A stretch of DNA of 64,000 nucleotides from Variovorax paradoxus. Its GTDB lineage: Bacteria > Pseudomonadota > Gammaproteobacteria > Burkholderiales > Burkholderiaceae_C. The stretch lies in the NCBI RefSeq assembly GCF_902712855.1, contig NZ_LR743507.1:4326001-4390000 (forward strand), given 5' to 3'. The position numbers and the translations under genes are program-made. Below the pieces are notes generated by a model. The model did no database searches, was not told the origin of the DNA, and saw only the letters and a program-made list of their open reading frames with translations. Shown here in pieces: positions 9,177 through 18,209 of this stretch (the stretch's first letter is position 1; each line of letters opens with the position of its first letter).

Positions 9177-11516
9177 TCAGTCGCGGCTCGCGCGCATCAG
9201 GCGCAGGCCGTTGGCAACCACCAGCAGGCTCGCGCCCATGTCGGCGAACACGGCCATCCACATGGTGGCGCTGCCGAACACCGCGAGCACGAAGAACACG
9301 GCCTTGATGCCCAGCGCCAGCGTGATGTTCTGCCAGAGCACCGCGTGCGCGCGACGCGACAGGCGGATGGTCTCGGGAATGCGGCGCAGGTCGTCGTTCA
9401 TGATGACCACGTCGGCCGCTTCCATCGCGGTGTCGGTGCCGGCGCCGCCCATGGCAAAGCCGATGTCGGCCTGCGCGAGCGCGGGCGCGTCGTTGATGCC
9501 GTCCCCGGTCATGGCTGCCGCGCCGTAGCGCTGCTGCAGGGCCTTGACGGCGTCGAGCTTCTCCTCGGGCAGCAGGTTGCCGCGCACCTCCTCGATGCCG
9601 GCATGCGTGCCGATGGTCCTGGCGGTGGCGGCGTTGTCGCCGGTGAGCATCACCGGCACCACGCCCAGCGCGCGCAACTCGGCCACCGCCTCCCGCGACG
9701 AGGCCTTGATGGTGTCGGCCACGGCGAACAGCGCGAGCACGGCAGTGTCGGAAGCCAGCAGCGTGACGGTGCGGCCGGCCTCCTCGTGCGACTGGAGTTC
9801 GGCTTCGAGTTCGGGCGTGCACAGGCCGCGTTCCTCGATCAGCCGGTGATTGCCGAGCACGTAGCGCTGGCCGGCGACCACCGCTTGCACGCCGCGGCCG
9901 GGCAGCGCGGTGAAGTCGCTCGCTTCCTCCGGCCGCACGACATTCAGCCCTTCGGCAATCGCCTTCGACACCGGATGGTCCGAGCGGCGCGCGATGCTCG
10001 CGGCCGTGGCGAACACCGCGGCCTCGTCGGCCGACGCATCGCGCAGCGAAGAGGCCACCAGCTTCGGCTTGCCTTCGGTGATGGTGCCGGTCTTGTCGAG
10101 CGCGATCGCCTTCAGCCCGCGCGCTTCTTCCAGGTAGGTGCCGCCCTTGATCAGGATGCCGCGCCGCGCGGCCGAGGCCAGCGCGCTCACCACGGTCACC
10201 GGCGTGGAGATCACCAGCGCGCACGGGCACGCGATGACCAGCAGCACCAGCGCCTTGTAGAGCGCCTGCGTCCAGGTCCAGTCCATGAACAGCGGCGTGA
10301 ACACCGCAACGGCCAGCGCCAGCACGAAGACGGTGGGCGTGTACACGGCCGCGAACCGGTCGACGAAGCGCTGCGTGGGTGCGCGCGAACCCTGCGCCTC
10401 TTCCACCGCATGGATGATCCGCGCGAGCGTGGTGTTCGACGCCACCGCCGTCACGCGGAACTCGAGCGCGGCGGTCTGGTTGATGGTGCCTGCGAACACC
10501 GGGTCGCCCACGGTCTTGTCGACCGGAATGCTCTCGCCGGTGACAGGCGCCTGGTCGATCGCGCTGGCGCCCGACGTGACGATGCCGTCGAGCGGCACGC
10601 GCTCGCCGGGACGGATGCGCGCCACGGCGTCGAGCGCGACATCGGCAGCCTTCACCGCCTGCCAGCTGCCATCGGGCTGCCTCACCTCGGCCTGCTCCGG
10701 TGCGAGCGCCAGCAGGCCCTGGATGGCGTTGCGCGCGCGGTCGACGGCGCGCGCCTCGATGAGTTCGGCAATGGCGTACAGCGCCATCACCATCGCGGCC
10801 TCGGGCCACTGGCCGATGACGAACGCGCCGGTGACGGCGACGGCCATCAGCGCATTGATGTTCAGGCGCCCGCGCACGAGCGCGGCGAAGCCCTTCCTGT
10901 AGGTGTCGAGCCCCGCGAGTCCGATGGCGCCGAGTGCCAGCGCCATTTCGACCGCAATGAAGCCCCTGCTCTCCAGGCCCATGAACGAAATCGACTCTGC
11001 CGCGATGGCCAGCAACAGCGCGGCCACGAGGCGCGCGAGCCCGATGCTCATGCCGGCGATCTTCGCGGGCGCGGCGGCCGGCTCCGCGCCTGGTTGCATA
11101 TCGACCGGCTCGGGCTTGAAGCCGGCCTTGCGGATCGCATCGAGCGCCTGCGGCAGCGCACCGACCTCGGTGGTGATGGCCATGGTGCGCTCGCCGAGGC
11201 GAAAACGCAGTGCCTTCACGCCGGCAACGGGCTCAAGCGCACGGCGGATCTCGGATTCCTCGACCGCGCAGTCCATGGTGGGAATGCGAAAGAGCAATGC
11301 GCCCTTGGGCAAGTCGGCCGGCATGGAGGCTGCAGCCGTCGACCCGCAGACCGGACTGCCGCAGCAGGCGGACTCGGCATGCGCATGGCCGTGGGCATCG
11401 TCGTCACGAGCGTGCGCATGGTGGTCGTGCCCTTGATGGCCGTGCGCGCGGTCATGCGCATGGTCGTGCGGATCTGCCTGGGGAACCTTGAGCTTCAGGG
11501 CGTTCTCGTTCGTCAT
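9177..11516 (-). CDS. zntA: Zn/Cd/Pb-translocating P1B-type ATPase
   Basis: A 779-residue inner-membrane ATPase exporting Zn(II), Cd(II) or Pb(II). A His/Asp-rich tail covers residues 17-47 and a CCGSPVC cluster lies at 51-57. An HMA domain begins near 72 with DCAVEE at 82-87, the acidic DCxxEE form seen in Zn/Cd/Pb pumps. The CPC metal site is at 430-432, phosphorylated Asp474 is in DKTGT, and the hinge GDGINDAPALA comes later. It is divergent from the MerR-type regulator at 11586 and is probably induced by it through the spacer at 11524-11554. The metal order cannot be set from the sequence; cadA would be an equally fair name. Confidence 0.93.
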   Translation of the reverse strand: MTNENALKLKVPQADPHDHAHDRAHGHQGHDHHAHARDDDAHGHAHAESACCGSPVCGSTAAASMPADLPKGALLFRIPTMDCAVEESEIRRALEPVAGVKALRFRLGERTMAITTEVGALPQALDAIRKAGFKPEPVDMQPGAEPAAAPAKIAGMSIGLARLVAALLLAIAAESISFMGLESRGFIAVEMALALGAIGLAGLDTYRKGFAALVRGRLNINALMAVAVTGAFVIGQWPEAAMVMALYAIAELIEARAVDRARNAIQGLLALAPEQAEVRQPDGSWQAVKAADVALDAVARIRPGERVPLDGIVTSGASAIDQAPVTGESIPVDKTVGDPVFAGTINQTAALEFRVTAVASNTTLARIIHAVEEAQGSRAPTQRFVDRFAAVYTPTVFVLALAVAVFTPLFMDWTWTQALYKALVLLVIACPCALVISTPVTVVSALASAARRGILIKGGTYLEEARGLKAIALDKTGTITEGKPKLVASSLRDASADEAAVFATAASIARRSDHPVSKAIAEGLNVVRPEEASDFTALPGRGVQAVVAGQRYVLGNHRLIEERGLCTPELEAELQSHEEAGRTVTLLASDTAVLALFAVADTIKASSREAVAELRALGVVPVMLTGDNAATARTIGTHAGIEEVRGNLLPEEKLDAVKALQQRYGAAAMTGDGINDAPALAQADIGFAMGGAGTDTAMEAADVVIMNDDLRRIPETIRLSRRAHAVLWQNITLALGIKAVFFVLAVFGSATMWMAVFADMGASLLVVANGLRLMRASRD

Positions 11517-11523
11517 GCCATCG

Positions 11524-11554
11524 ATTGGAAACCCTGAAGCAGGTGTAGAGTCAA
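11524..11554 (-). promoter_or_regulatory. MerR-type promoter/operator of the metal ATPase
   Basis: Read on the minus strand, a TTGACT -35 box (11554-11549) is followed by a 19-bp spacer and a TCCAAT -10-like box (11529-11524). The spacer overlaps an imperfect 21-bp dyad (11531-11551) with ACTCT and AGGGT ends, as in ZntR/CadR/PbrR operators. A stretched 19-bp spacer is the hallmark of MerR-regulated promoters. The predicted transcription start falls at about 11517-11516, on the ATPase start codon, so the mRNA may be leaderless. Confidence 0.72.
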
Positions 11555-11585
11555 ACGCTCATTTCCACTCGTTCGATGCCGCATC

Positions 11586-12065
11586 ATGAAAATCGGTGAA
11601 CTGGCCAAGGTCACGAACACGCCGGTGGAGACCATCCGGTATTACGAGCGCGAGCACCTGCTGCCCGAGCCCGCGCGCACCGAAGGCAACTACCGCATCT
11701 ACGATGAAGACCATGCCCAGCGGCTGGGCTTCATCCGCCGCTGCCGTTCGCTCGACATGACGCTCGACGAGATCCGCAGCCTGCTGAAATTCCGCGACGC
11801 GCCCGAAGAGGACTGCGGGCAGGTCAACCAGTTGCTGGACGACCACATCGGCCACGTGGCCGCACGCATTGCCGAGCTGAAGACGCTCGAGAAGCAGCTG
11901 AAGGCGCTGCGCCTGCAGTGCGGCGGCCCCGAATCGGCGCACCCCTGCGGCATCCTGCAGGAACTCGACACCGCCACGCTCGCGCCCGACGGTTTCGGGT
12001 CCGGCACCGGCCATGCAGGGCACGTGCACGGCGCGCTGCACGCGCCGGCCCGGCGCGGCACCTGA
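11586..12065 (+). CDS. cadR: MerR-family Cd/Pb/Zn-responsive regulator (CadR/PbrR type)
   Basis: A 159-residue MerR-family activator. The helix-turn-helix opens with MKIGELAKVTNTPVETIRYY, followed by a wing and a dimerisation helix. Metal-ligand cysteines are Cys77, Cys112 and Cys121, the three-Cys set of CadR/PbrR regulators. The C-terminal tail carries several His residues (GHAGHVHGALH), as in CadR. It is divergent from the metal ATPase with a 69-bp gap, so the two probably form a sensor-exporter pair. No strong ribosome site precedes the ATG. The gene ends 3 bp before the convergent LysR stop. Confidence 0.92.
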   Translation: MKIGELAKVTNTPVETIRYYEREHLLPEPARTEGNYRIYDEDHAQRLGFIRRCRSLDMTLDEIRSLLKFRDAPEEDCGQVNQLLDDHIGHVAARIAELKTLEKQLKALRLQCGGPESAHPCGILQELDTATLAPDGFGSGTGHAGHVHGALHAPARRGT

Positions 12066-12068
12066 GCC

Positions 12069-12974
12069 TCAGGACGAGGCGGGGTCTTCCGGCTCGCCGC
12101 CCGCTTCCGACAGCCGCTGCGCGATGGCGATGGCCTGCGCCACCCACTGGTTGCCGCAGTGGTGCCGGCGGATGGCAGCCACCTTGCGCTCGAAGCGTCC
12201 GCCCACGATGCGCACCCGCTCCAGCCCGCGCGACGCCACCATCGCTGCGCCCAGCCGCGCCGGCAGGATGCCCATGCCGCAGCCCGCGGCGGCAAGGTCG
12301 AGCGTGAGTTCGACCGAATTGCTCTCGATGGCCGGCTGCAGCGGCCGGCCGCATTCGCGCTCGACGATGCGCCGCAGCACATAGGGCCGCGGCGGCAGGA
12401 TCAGCGTCTGCGCCGCAAGCTCGGCCACGGGAATCTCGCGCGGCAGCCCCTGGCCCGCCAGCCGGTAGCCCACCAGCCGCTCGTCGTGCAGCAGCACGCG
12501 CTCGACCTCCTCGGAGTCGATGGCCACGTCGTAGACGAAACCCATGTCGGCCTTGCCGCGCACCACCGCCTCGACCACGTCCTGCGAGCTGGCGGTCATC
12601 AGCGTGAGCCGCGCTGTGGCGCCCTGCGCGCGGAAGGCCACGGCGAGGTCCGGCAGCAGGTAGGCCGCGAGCGTGTTGACGGTGGCGATGGCCAGGTGAT
12701 GGGTGGACGCACCGGCCGCCGCCGCGGCTCCCATCGCATGGTCGATCTGCTCGAACGCCGGCTCCAGCCGCGCCAGCAGTTCGGCGCCCGATGCGGTCAG
12801 CGCGACCCCGCGCCCGTGGCGACGGAACAGCGCGAAACCCAGATGCTCCTCGAGCCGGCGGATCTGCTTGCTCAGCGCCGGCTGCGAGATGGCCAGCGTC
12901 TCCGCCGCCTTGCGCAGCGACGGCGAGCGCGCGGCAAACACGAACTGGCGCAAGGCGTGGTCGGGGGTGTCCAT
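12069..12974 (-). CDS. LysR-family transcriptional regulator
   Basis: A 301-residue LysR-type regulator. The N-terminal HTH spans about 5-65 (RKAAETLAISQPALSKQIRRL) and the effector-binding domain about 92-290. It is divergent from the Bug-amidase-aldolase genes, with 160 bp between start codons, and is the natural candidate regulator of that cassette. The gap holds a palindrome with the T-N11-A form expected for LysR proteins. The inducer is unknown; by context it could be an amide or its breakdown product. Confidence 0.9.
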   Translation of the reverse strand: MDTPDHALRQFVFAARSPSLRKAAETLAISQPALSKQIRRLEEHLGFALFRRHGRGVALTASGAELLARLEPAFEQIDHAMGAAAAAGASTHHLAIATVNTLAAYLLPDLAVAFRAQGATARLTLMTASSQDVVEAVVRGKADMGFVYDVAIDSEEVERVLLHDERLVGYRLAGQGLPREIPVAELAAQTLILPPRPYVLRRIVERECGRPLQPAIESNSVELTLDLAAAGCGMGILPARLGAAMVASRGLERVRIVGGRFERKVAAIRRHHCGNQWVAQAIAIAQRLSEAGGEPEDPASS

Positions 12975-13032
12975 GGGAAGGCAAGGCTAGCGCATCCGGC
13001 GCCGGGTGCTGATTGTGAAAGACCCGCTGGCG

Positions 13033-13047
13033 ATAACCACGGGTTAT
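13033..13047. promoter_or_regulatory. Candidate LysR operator ATAACC-N3-GGTTAT
   Basis: A perfect 15-bp palindrome, ATAACC-ACG-GGTTAT, contains the LysR signature T-N11-A (T13034 to A13046). It lies between the divergent LysR gene (12974) and the Bug gene (13135), about 60 bp from the former and 88 bp from the latter. Position and form fit the recognition site of the adjacent regulator. The sequence is seen; the binding is inferred. Confidence 0.6.
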
Positions 13048-13134
13048 CTCTGGAATGCGGCGCGGGCGGTTACTCAGGCCGGGGCGAAGGCGGACCATGG
13101 CGCCTCCCCGACCCGACCCCACGAAGAACCGACC

Positions 13135-14148
13135 ATGCAACGACGCCAGCTTCCCGCCGCGCTCTTCGCGCTCTCGATGGCCACGCAGGGCGCGCGCACC
13201 GCGCTGGCGCAGCCATCCTCGCCCTCTTCCGCTGCGTCACCCGCCGCCGCGCCTGTTTCGCGCGCCGTGCGCCTGATCAACGGCTTCTCCGCGGGCGGCG
13301 CCGTCGACACGCTCTCGCGCACCGTGGCCGAACGCCTGGGCGCCGTGCTGGGCCAGCCGGTGGTGGTCGACAACCGGCCCGGCGCCTCGGGAATGATCGC
13401 GGCCGATGCAGTGGCGCGGGCCGCGCCCGACGGCCTCACTGTGGGCGTGCTCGATGTCGGCGCGCTGGCCGTGAACCCGGTCCTGCAGAAGCGGCTGGCC
13501 TACGACGCAGGCAAGGACTTCGCGTACATCGGGCTGGTCGCACGCATTCCGCTGCTGCTGGTGGCGCACCCTTCGGTGCCGGCGGCCAACCTCCGGGAAC
13601 TGACGGCGCTGCTGCGCGCCAACCCGGGCACCTACGCCTATGCCACCGCCGGCATCGGCAACCCGCTGCACCTGGCGATGGAAGCGTACCGGCAGGCCAG
13701 CGGCGTGGACGTGGTGCACGTGCCTTACAAGGGCGCCACGCCGGCTGTGCAGGACGTGCTCGGCGGCCGGGTGCCGCTGATGTTCATCGACGTCAACACC
13801 AGCGCCCAGCACCTGCGCGCGGGCACGCTCAAGCCCATCGCGATTGCCACGCGCGAACGCAACCCCGCGCTGCCGGACGTGCCGACCTTCGCCGAATCGG
13901 GCTTTCCGGCCTTCGAGGCCACGCCCTGGATCGGGCTGCTCGCACCCGCCGCGCTGACGGCCGACGCCAGGGCGCGCATGGCCGGTGCGCTGGCGCAGGT
14001 GATGGCGCAGTCCGACACCCGCAACAGGATCACCGCGCTGGGCTTCGTTCCGCTGCAGGACGGACCCGATGCGTTCGCGAAGCTGGCGAGCGAAGATCGC
14101 GTCGCCTATGCCAGGCTGGTCCGGGACCGCGGCATCACGCTCGACTGA
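13135..14148 (+). CDS. Bug-family tripartite tricarboxylate transporter binding protein
   Basis: A 337-residue periplasmic solute-binding protein (TctC/Bug family). The start at 13135 gives an export signal, MQRRQLPAALFALSMA, ending near ALAQ. Family features are GFSAGGAVDTLSRTVAERL, VVVDNRPGASG and the HVPYKGATPAVQDVLGG segment. Such proteins bind carboxylates or other small anions and are often far more numerous than their membrane partners; no TctA/TctB genes lie nearby. It leads a cassette with an amidase and a class II aldolase, which suggests a ligand related to that breakdown route. Confidence 0.9.
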   Translation: MQRRQLPAALFALSMATQGARTALAQPSSPSSAASPAAAPVSRAVRLINGFSAGGAVDTLSRTVAERLGAVLGQPVVVDNRPGASGMIAADAVARAAPDGLTVGVLDVGALAVNPVLQKRLAYDAGKDFAYIGLVARIPLLLVAHPSVPAANLRELTALLRANPGTYAYATAGIGNPLHLAMEAYRQASGVDVVHVPYKGATPAVQDVLGGRVPLMFIDVNTSAQHLRAGTLKPIAIATRERNPALPDVPTFAESGFPAFEATPWIGLLAPAALTADARARMAGALAQVMAQSDTRNRITALGFVPLQDGPDAFAKLASEDRVAYARLVRDRGITLD

Positions 14149-14184
14149 CGCCCTGGACCGATCGACACCCTACCGGAGGTTTTC

Positions 14185-15639
14185 ATGACGGAATCCGAAA
14201 TGCTCGAACTCGGCGCGGTCGAGGCACTGGCCGCCTTCGCCGATGGCACGCTGAGCTCCGAGGCCTACGTGCAGGCGCTGCTCGCGCGCGCCGAGGCCCA
14301 GCGCTCGCTGAACAGCTGGATCACGCTCAACGCGCAAGGCGCACTGCAGGCGGCCCGCGCCGTGGATGCGGCGCGGGCGCGCGGCGACAGGCTCGGCGCG
14401 CTGGCGGGGCTGCCGCTGTACATCAAGGACAACATCGACACGCGCGGCATCCGCACCACCGGCGGCACGCCGGCGCTCGGCGACTTCGTGCCGCGCGCCG
14501 ATGCGCCGGTGCTCGAGCCGCTGCTGGCGGCGGGCGCGATCGTGCTGGCCAAGGCGAGCCTGCACGAGCTCGCGTTCGGCAGCACGTCGAGCAACGCGGC
14601 CTTCGGCTTCGTGAAGAACCCGTACGACACCGGCCGCATTCCGGGCGGCTCGTCCGGCGGCACCGCGGCCGGCATCGCGGCGCGCATCGCGCCGGCCGGG
14701 CTCGGCACGGACACCGGTGCATCGGTTCGGCATCCGGCCTCGTTCTGCGGCATCGTGGGGTTGCGTCCGTCGGTGGGCAACGGCGGCGGCGAGAGGCGCT
14801 ATGCGGGCGGCGGCGTGGTGCCCATCTCGCGCACGCGCGACACGCCCGGCCCGATGGCGCGGACGGTGGCGGACGTGGCGCTGCTCGATGCCGTGGTCAC
14901 CGGTGAATCCACGGCGCCGCTCGCACCGGCATCGCTCGCCGGGCTGAGGCTCGGCCTGCCGCGCGCGTACTTCTGGGACAACCTCGACCGCGAGGTCGAG
15001 GCCGTGATGAACACGGCCGTACAGCGGCTGCGCGAGGCAGGCGTGATCTTCGTCGAGGCCGACCTGCAGGGCGTGCCCGAGCTCAATGCGCAGGTCTCGA
15101 TGCCGGTGGCGCTCTACGAGTTCTACTACCGCGACCTCGAGGCGTACCTCAAGGAAGAAGGCCTGCAGCTCACGCTCGACGAGGTGATCGCGCAGGTCAA
15201 GAGCCCCGACGTGCAGGGCATCTTCGGCATCGCGAAGGACATGCCCAAGGCCGCGTACGACGAGGCGATGGCGGTGCACCGGCCGAAGCTCGTCGCGGCG
15301 TACGCGGACCACTTCGCGCAGCACGCGGTCGAGGGCGTGCTGTTCCCGACCTGCCCCATCGCTCCGCCGCCGATCGATCCGGAATTCACCGGCAGCGTCG
15401 AGATCAACGGCATGCCGCAGCCCGGCGGACCCGCGGCGCTGTTCCAGGTGCTGATCCGCAATGTCGACCCGGGCAGCAACGCCGGCATTCCGGGCCTCGC
15501 GCAACCGGCCGGCATGACCGGTGGCGGGCTGCCGGTCGGCCTCGAGATCGACGGGCCGCTGGGCAGCGACCGGCGCCTCCTCGCGATCGGCCTGGCCATC
15601 GAACAACTGCTGGGCAAGCCGCCCGCACCCGACCTGTGA
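14185..15639 (+). CDS. Amidase-signature hydrolase (indoleacetamide/mandelamide hydrolase-like)
   Basis: A 484-residue cytoplasmic amidase that hydrolyses a carboxamide to acid plus ammonia. The Ser-Ser-Lys triad is complete: Lys81 (YIKDNIDT), cis-Ser156 (GGSSGGT) and nucleophile Ser180 (GTDTGASVR). Spacings of 75 and 24 residues match the family. The usual GTDTGGS has Ala instead of the second Gly before Ser180. N-terminal and central segments look like proteins annotated as indoleacetamide hydrolases, but the substrate is not proven. It follows the Bug gene by 36 bp and overlaps or abuts the aldolase start. Confidence 0.88.
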   Translation: MTESEMLELGAVEALAAFADGTLSSEAYVQALLARAEAQRSLNSWITLNAQGALQAARAVDAARARGDRLGALAGLPLYIKDNIDTRGIRTTGGTPALGDFVPRADAPVLEPLLAAGAIVLAKASLHELAFGSTSSNAAFGFVKNPYDTGRIPGGSSGGTAAGIAARIAPAGLGTDTGASVRHPASFCGIVGLRPSVGNGGGERRYAGGGVVPISRTRDTPGPMARTVADVALLDAVVTGESTAPLAPASLAGLRLGLPRAYFWDNLDREVEAVMNTAVQRLREAGVIFVEADLQGVPELNAQVSMPVALYEFYYRDLEAYLKEEGLQLTLDEVIAQVKSPDVQGIFGIAKDMPKAAYDEAMAVHRPKLVAAYADHFAQHAVEGVLFPTCPIAPPPIDPEFTGSVEINGMPQPGGPAALFQVLIRNVDPGSNAGIPGLAQPAGMTGGGLPVGLEIDGPLGSDRRLLAIGLAIEQLLGKPPAPDL

Positions 15640-16448
15640 TGACGCACGACACCATGAACGCACCCGACCGCGCGCAGCTGCGCGACACCGTCAACGCCAC
15701 GCTCGGCTCGCCGCTGCGTCCCGCGCCCGAATGGACGCTTGCGCAGAAGATGGCCATCGCCTGCCGCTACCTCGCGCAGCAGGAGCACTGCGAGACGCTG
15801 GCCGGCCAGATGACCGTGCGCCTGGGCGAGGGCCGCTTCGCGACCACGCCGCTCGGCGTGTCCTTCGACGAGATGCGCCCCGGCGACATCCTCGTGGTCG
15901 ACGACGAGCTGGCGCTGCTCGAAGGCCGCGGCATGGCCAACCCCGCGACGCGCTTCCACATGTGGGTGTACCGCGCGCGGCCCGATGTGGCCTGCATCAT
16001 CCACACGCATCCGCCAGCCACTTCGGCGCTGTCGATGATCGAGGAGCCGCTGGTGGTCGCGCACATGGACCAGACGCCGTTCTTCAACGACTGCGCCTTC
16101 CTCAAGGAGTGGCCCGGCCTGCCGATCGCCGACGACGAAGGCGTGGTGATCTCCGCGGCGCTGGGCGGCAAGCGGAGCATCCTGCTGGCGCACCACGGCC
16201 TGCTGACCGCGTGCGCGACGCTCGAGGAATCCACCTACATGGCGGTGCTGCTGGAGCAGGCCGCGCGGCGCCAGCTGATGGCGGCGGCCGCCGGCACGGT
16301 GCATCCGGTGGCGGACGCGCTCGCGCAGGAGTCGCACGACTTCCTGCTGAAGCCGAGCATCGTCAACGCGACGTTCGCGATGTACGCCCGCCGCGTGCTG
16401 CGGGCGGGGCATCCGCAGGACGACTTCCTGGCCGACCCGGGCGGCTAG
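15639..16448 (+). CDS. Class II aldolase/adducin-family protein
   Basis: A 269-residue class II aldolase/adducin-fold protein, a family of Zn-dependent aldolases and decarboxylases of sugar phosphates and hydroxy acids. Zn-ligand histidines are visible in CIIHTHPPATS and in LLAHHGLLTA. The ATG at 15639 shares its A with the amidase stop (TGATG), so translation is coupled; a GTG at 15636 or an ATG at 15654 are alternatives. The gene may cleave or decarboxylate the acid released by the amidase, which is only an inference from gene order. Confidence 0.85.
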   Translation: MTHDTMNAPDRAQLRDTVNATLGSPLRPAPEWTLAQKMAIACRYLAQQEHCETLAGQMTVRLGEGRFATTPLGVSFDEMRPGDILVVDDELALLEGRGMANPATRFHMWVYRARPDVACIIHTHPPATSALSMIEEPLVVAHMDQTPFFNDCAFLKEWPGLPIADDEGVVISAALGGKRSILLAHHGLLTACATLEESTYMAVLLEQAARRQLMAAAAGTVHPVADALAQESHDFLLKPSIVNATFAMYARRVLRAGHPQDDFLADPGG

Positions 16449-16470
16449 CCAGCTGGCGCGAAACGGCGCG

Positions 16471-17241
16471 CTACTTGCCGACGAGCTGCGTGAGCTTCTC
16501 CGCCTCGAAGCTCTCGTCGCGCGCCGCATCGCACGGCACGCAGTCCTTGCTGCCCGGCTGCGCCGAGAGCTTCTCGATGGCCTGCCACAGCAGCGCGATC
16601 TGGTGTTCCTGGCTCGAGGCGTTGTCGATCAGCCCGCGCATGGCCTGGCTCAGCGGGTCGTCTTCCTGCGTGATGCCGTATGCGGAAAACTTCTGCGGGG
16701 CCACCACGTCGGCGCTCTCCCCGCTCTTCGAGGGAATGATGCGCGCGGGAATGCCGACCGCAGTGGCGCCCGCCGGCACCGGCTTGATGACCACCGCGTT
16801 GCTGCCGATCTTGGCGCCGTCGCCCACGACGAAGCCTCCCAGCACCTTGGCGCCGGCGCTCACCACCACGTTGCGGCCCAGCGTCGGATGGCGCTTCTCA
16901 CCCTTGTAGAGCGAGGTGCCGCCGAGCGTCACGCCCTGGTAGATGGTGCAGCCGTCGCCGATCTCGGCGGTCTCGCCGACCACCACGCCCATGGCATGGT
17001 CGAAGAACACCCGCTCGCCGATCCTGGCCGCGGGGTGGATCTCGATGCCGGTGAGCCCGCGCGCCACGTGCGCGATGAAGCGCGCCGGCCACTTGAAGCC
17101 ATGGGTCCAACAGGCATGCGCCCAGCGATGCAGCACCACGGCATGGAAGCCGGGGTAGACCGTGATCACTTCCCAGGCACTGCGGGCGGCCGGGTCGCGT
17201 TCGAGGATGCACCGGATATCGGCGCGCACGCGAGAGAACAT
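16471..17241 (-). CDS. cysE: Serine O-acetyltransferase
   Basis: A 256-residue enzyme transferring acetyl from acetyl-CoA to L-serine, the first step of cysteine synthesis. It has the left-handed beta-helix hexapeptide repeats with the CysE signature [17 protein letters not shown], then [20 protein letters not shown] and [18 protein letters not shown]. The first residues ([18 protein letters not shown]) match the short-N-terminus type found in betaproteobacteria. A C-terminal extension of about 80 residues follows the hexapeptide domain. It lies 59 bp behind trmJ in the same direction, probably one operon. Confidence 0.95.
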   Translation of the reverse strand: MFSRVRADIRCILERDPAARSAWEVITVYPGFHAVVLHRWAHACWTHGFKWPARFIAHVARGLTGIEIHPAARIGERVFFDHAMGVVVGETAEIGDGCTIYQGVTLGGTSLYKGEKRHPTLGRNVVVSAGAKVLGGFVVGDGAKIGSNAVVIKPVPAGATAVGIPARIIPSKSGESADVVAPQKFSAYGITQEDDPLSQAMRGLIDNASSQEHQIALLWQAIEKLSAQPGSKDCVPCDAARDESFEAEKLTQLVGK

Positions 17242-17300
17242 CGCTGACTACTTCTCGTTATTTGGTTATGTCGACGGGGGGCGCAGTCTATAGCCCGATG

Positions 17301-18092
17301 TCATCGCATACGTGCAATGGGGTCTTGGTCGGGGTCCTGGGGTGCCGGCTGCTGCGGCGAGCCGTTGCCGCGCGGTGGCTTCGTCGCATCGCTCATGGCC
17401 TTCGCGATGCCGCGCAGGATGTGGATCTCCTCCGGCGTGGGCTGCGCCCGGTTGAAGAGCTGCTGCAGCCGCGGCATGAGCTTCTTGGGCGCGGCGGGGT
17501 CGAGGAAGCCGATGTCCACCAGCGAGCGTTCCCAGTGCTCGAGCATGCCGGCCACGGCCTGGGCATCGGCGGCCTGCACCGGGTTGACCGCTTCGCGCAC
17601 CTCGTAGCCGCCGAGTGCCAGCCGCCATTCGTAGGCAATGACCTGGATCGCCGCGCCGAGGTTGAGCGAGCCGAACTTCGGATCGGTCGGGATGCTCAAT
17701 GCCACGTTGCACCGGTAAACGTCTTCGTTTCGCATGCCGAAACGTTCGGAGCCGAACAGGAAGGCGACATGCTGGTCGTCCTGCTGGCCAAGCGGCACCA
17801 GGTGCTCGCGCGGCGTGCGCGTGGGCGGGCCGAAATCGCGCGGGATCATGGCGGTGGCGCACAGGTGGGTCACGCCGTCGAGGGCCTCGCCGAGCGTCTC
17901 GACGATGCGCGCGTTGGCCAGCACGTCGAGCGCGCCGCTGGCGCGCTGGATGGTTTCCTCGCGCCGCAGCACGTTCGCCCAGCGCGGCGCCACCAGCACG
18001 AGGTCGGTGAAACCCATGGTCTTCATGGCGCGGGCGGCTGCGCCCACATTGCCGGCGTGGCTGGTCTGGATCAGGATGAAACGGGTGCGCAT
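17301..18092 (-). CDS. trmJ: tRNA (cytidine/uridine-2'-O-)-methyltransferase TrmJ
   Basis: A 263-residue SPOUT-class methyltransferase that 2'-O-methylates tRNA position 32. The start at 18092 ([15 protein letters not shown]) matches the family N-terminus; an open frame continues upstream but antisense to suhB. SPOUT knot motifs are FGSERFGM and [13 protein letters not shown]. The C-terminal Pro/Gln-rich tail (about 240-263) is extra. It is divergent from suhB across a 117-bp gap, a neighbourhood recalled from other proteobacteria. Confidence 0.94.
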   Translation of the reverse strand: MRTRFILIQTSHAGNVGAAARAMKTMGFTDLVLVAPRWANVLRREETIQRASGALDVLANARIVETLGEALDGVTHLCATAMIPRDFGPPTRTPREHLVPLGQQDDQHVAFLFGSERFGMRNEDVYRCNVALSIPTDPKFGSLNLGAAIQVIAYEWRLALGGYEVREAVNPVQAADAQAVAGMLEHWERSLVDIGFLDPAAPKKLMPRLQQLFNRAQPTPEEIHILRGIAKAMSDATKPPRGNGSPQQPAPQDPDQDPIARMR

Positions 18093-18209
18093 GGCGGGTT
18101 GGGGAGACACGAACGGGCGGAGCCGGTAAAATCCCCCGATTCTCGCCGCCCGCATCGCCGGGCCGCTCACGGGGCGCCAAGCCCCTTCCCCCGTTCTTCT
18201 CACAATCCA

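Noticed and set aside
8277..11537. 1086-codon plus-strand frame over the DUF4148 and P-type ATPase genes
   Set aside because: Antisense to two clearly recognised genes, with low-complexity Arg/His/Gly product and no ribosome site or family motif.
12159..14906. 915-codon plus-strand frame across the LysR, Bug and amidase genes
   Set aside because: It crosses three real genes in a wrong frame or strand; the product is Arg/Ala rich with no recognisable domain.
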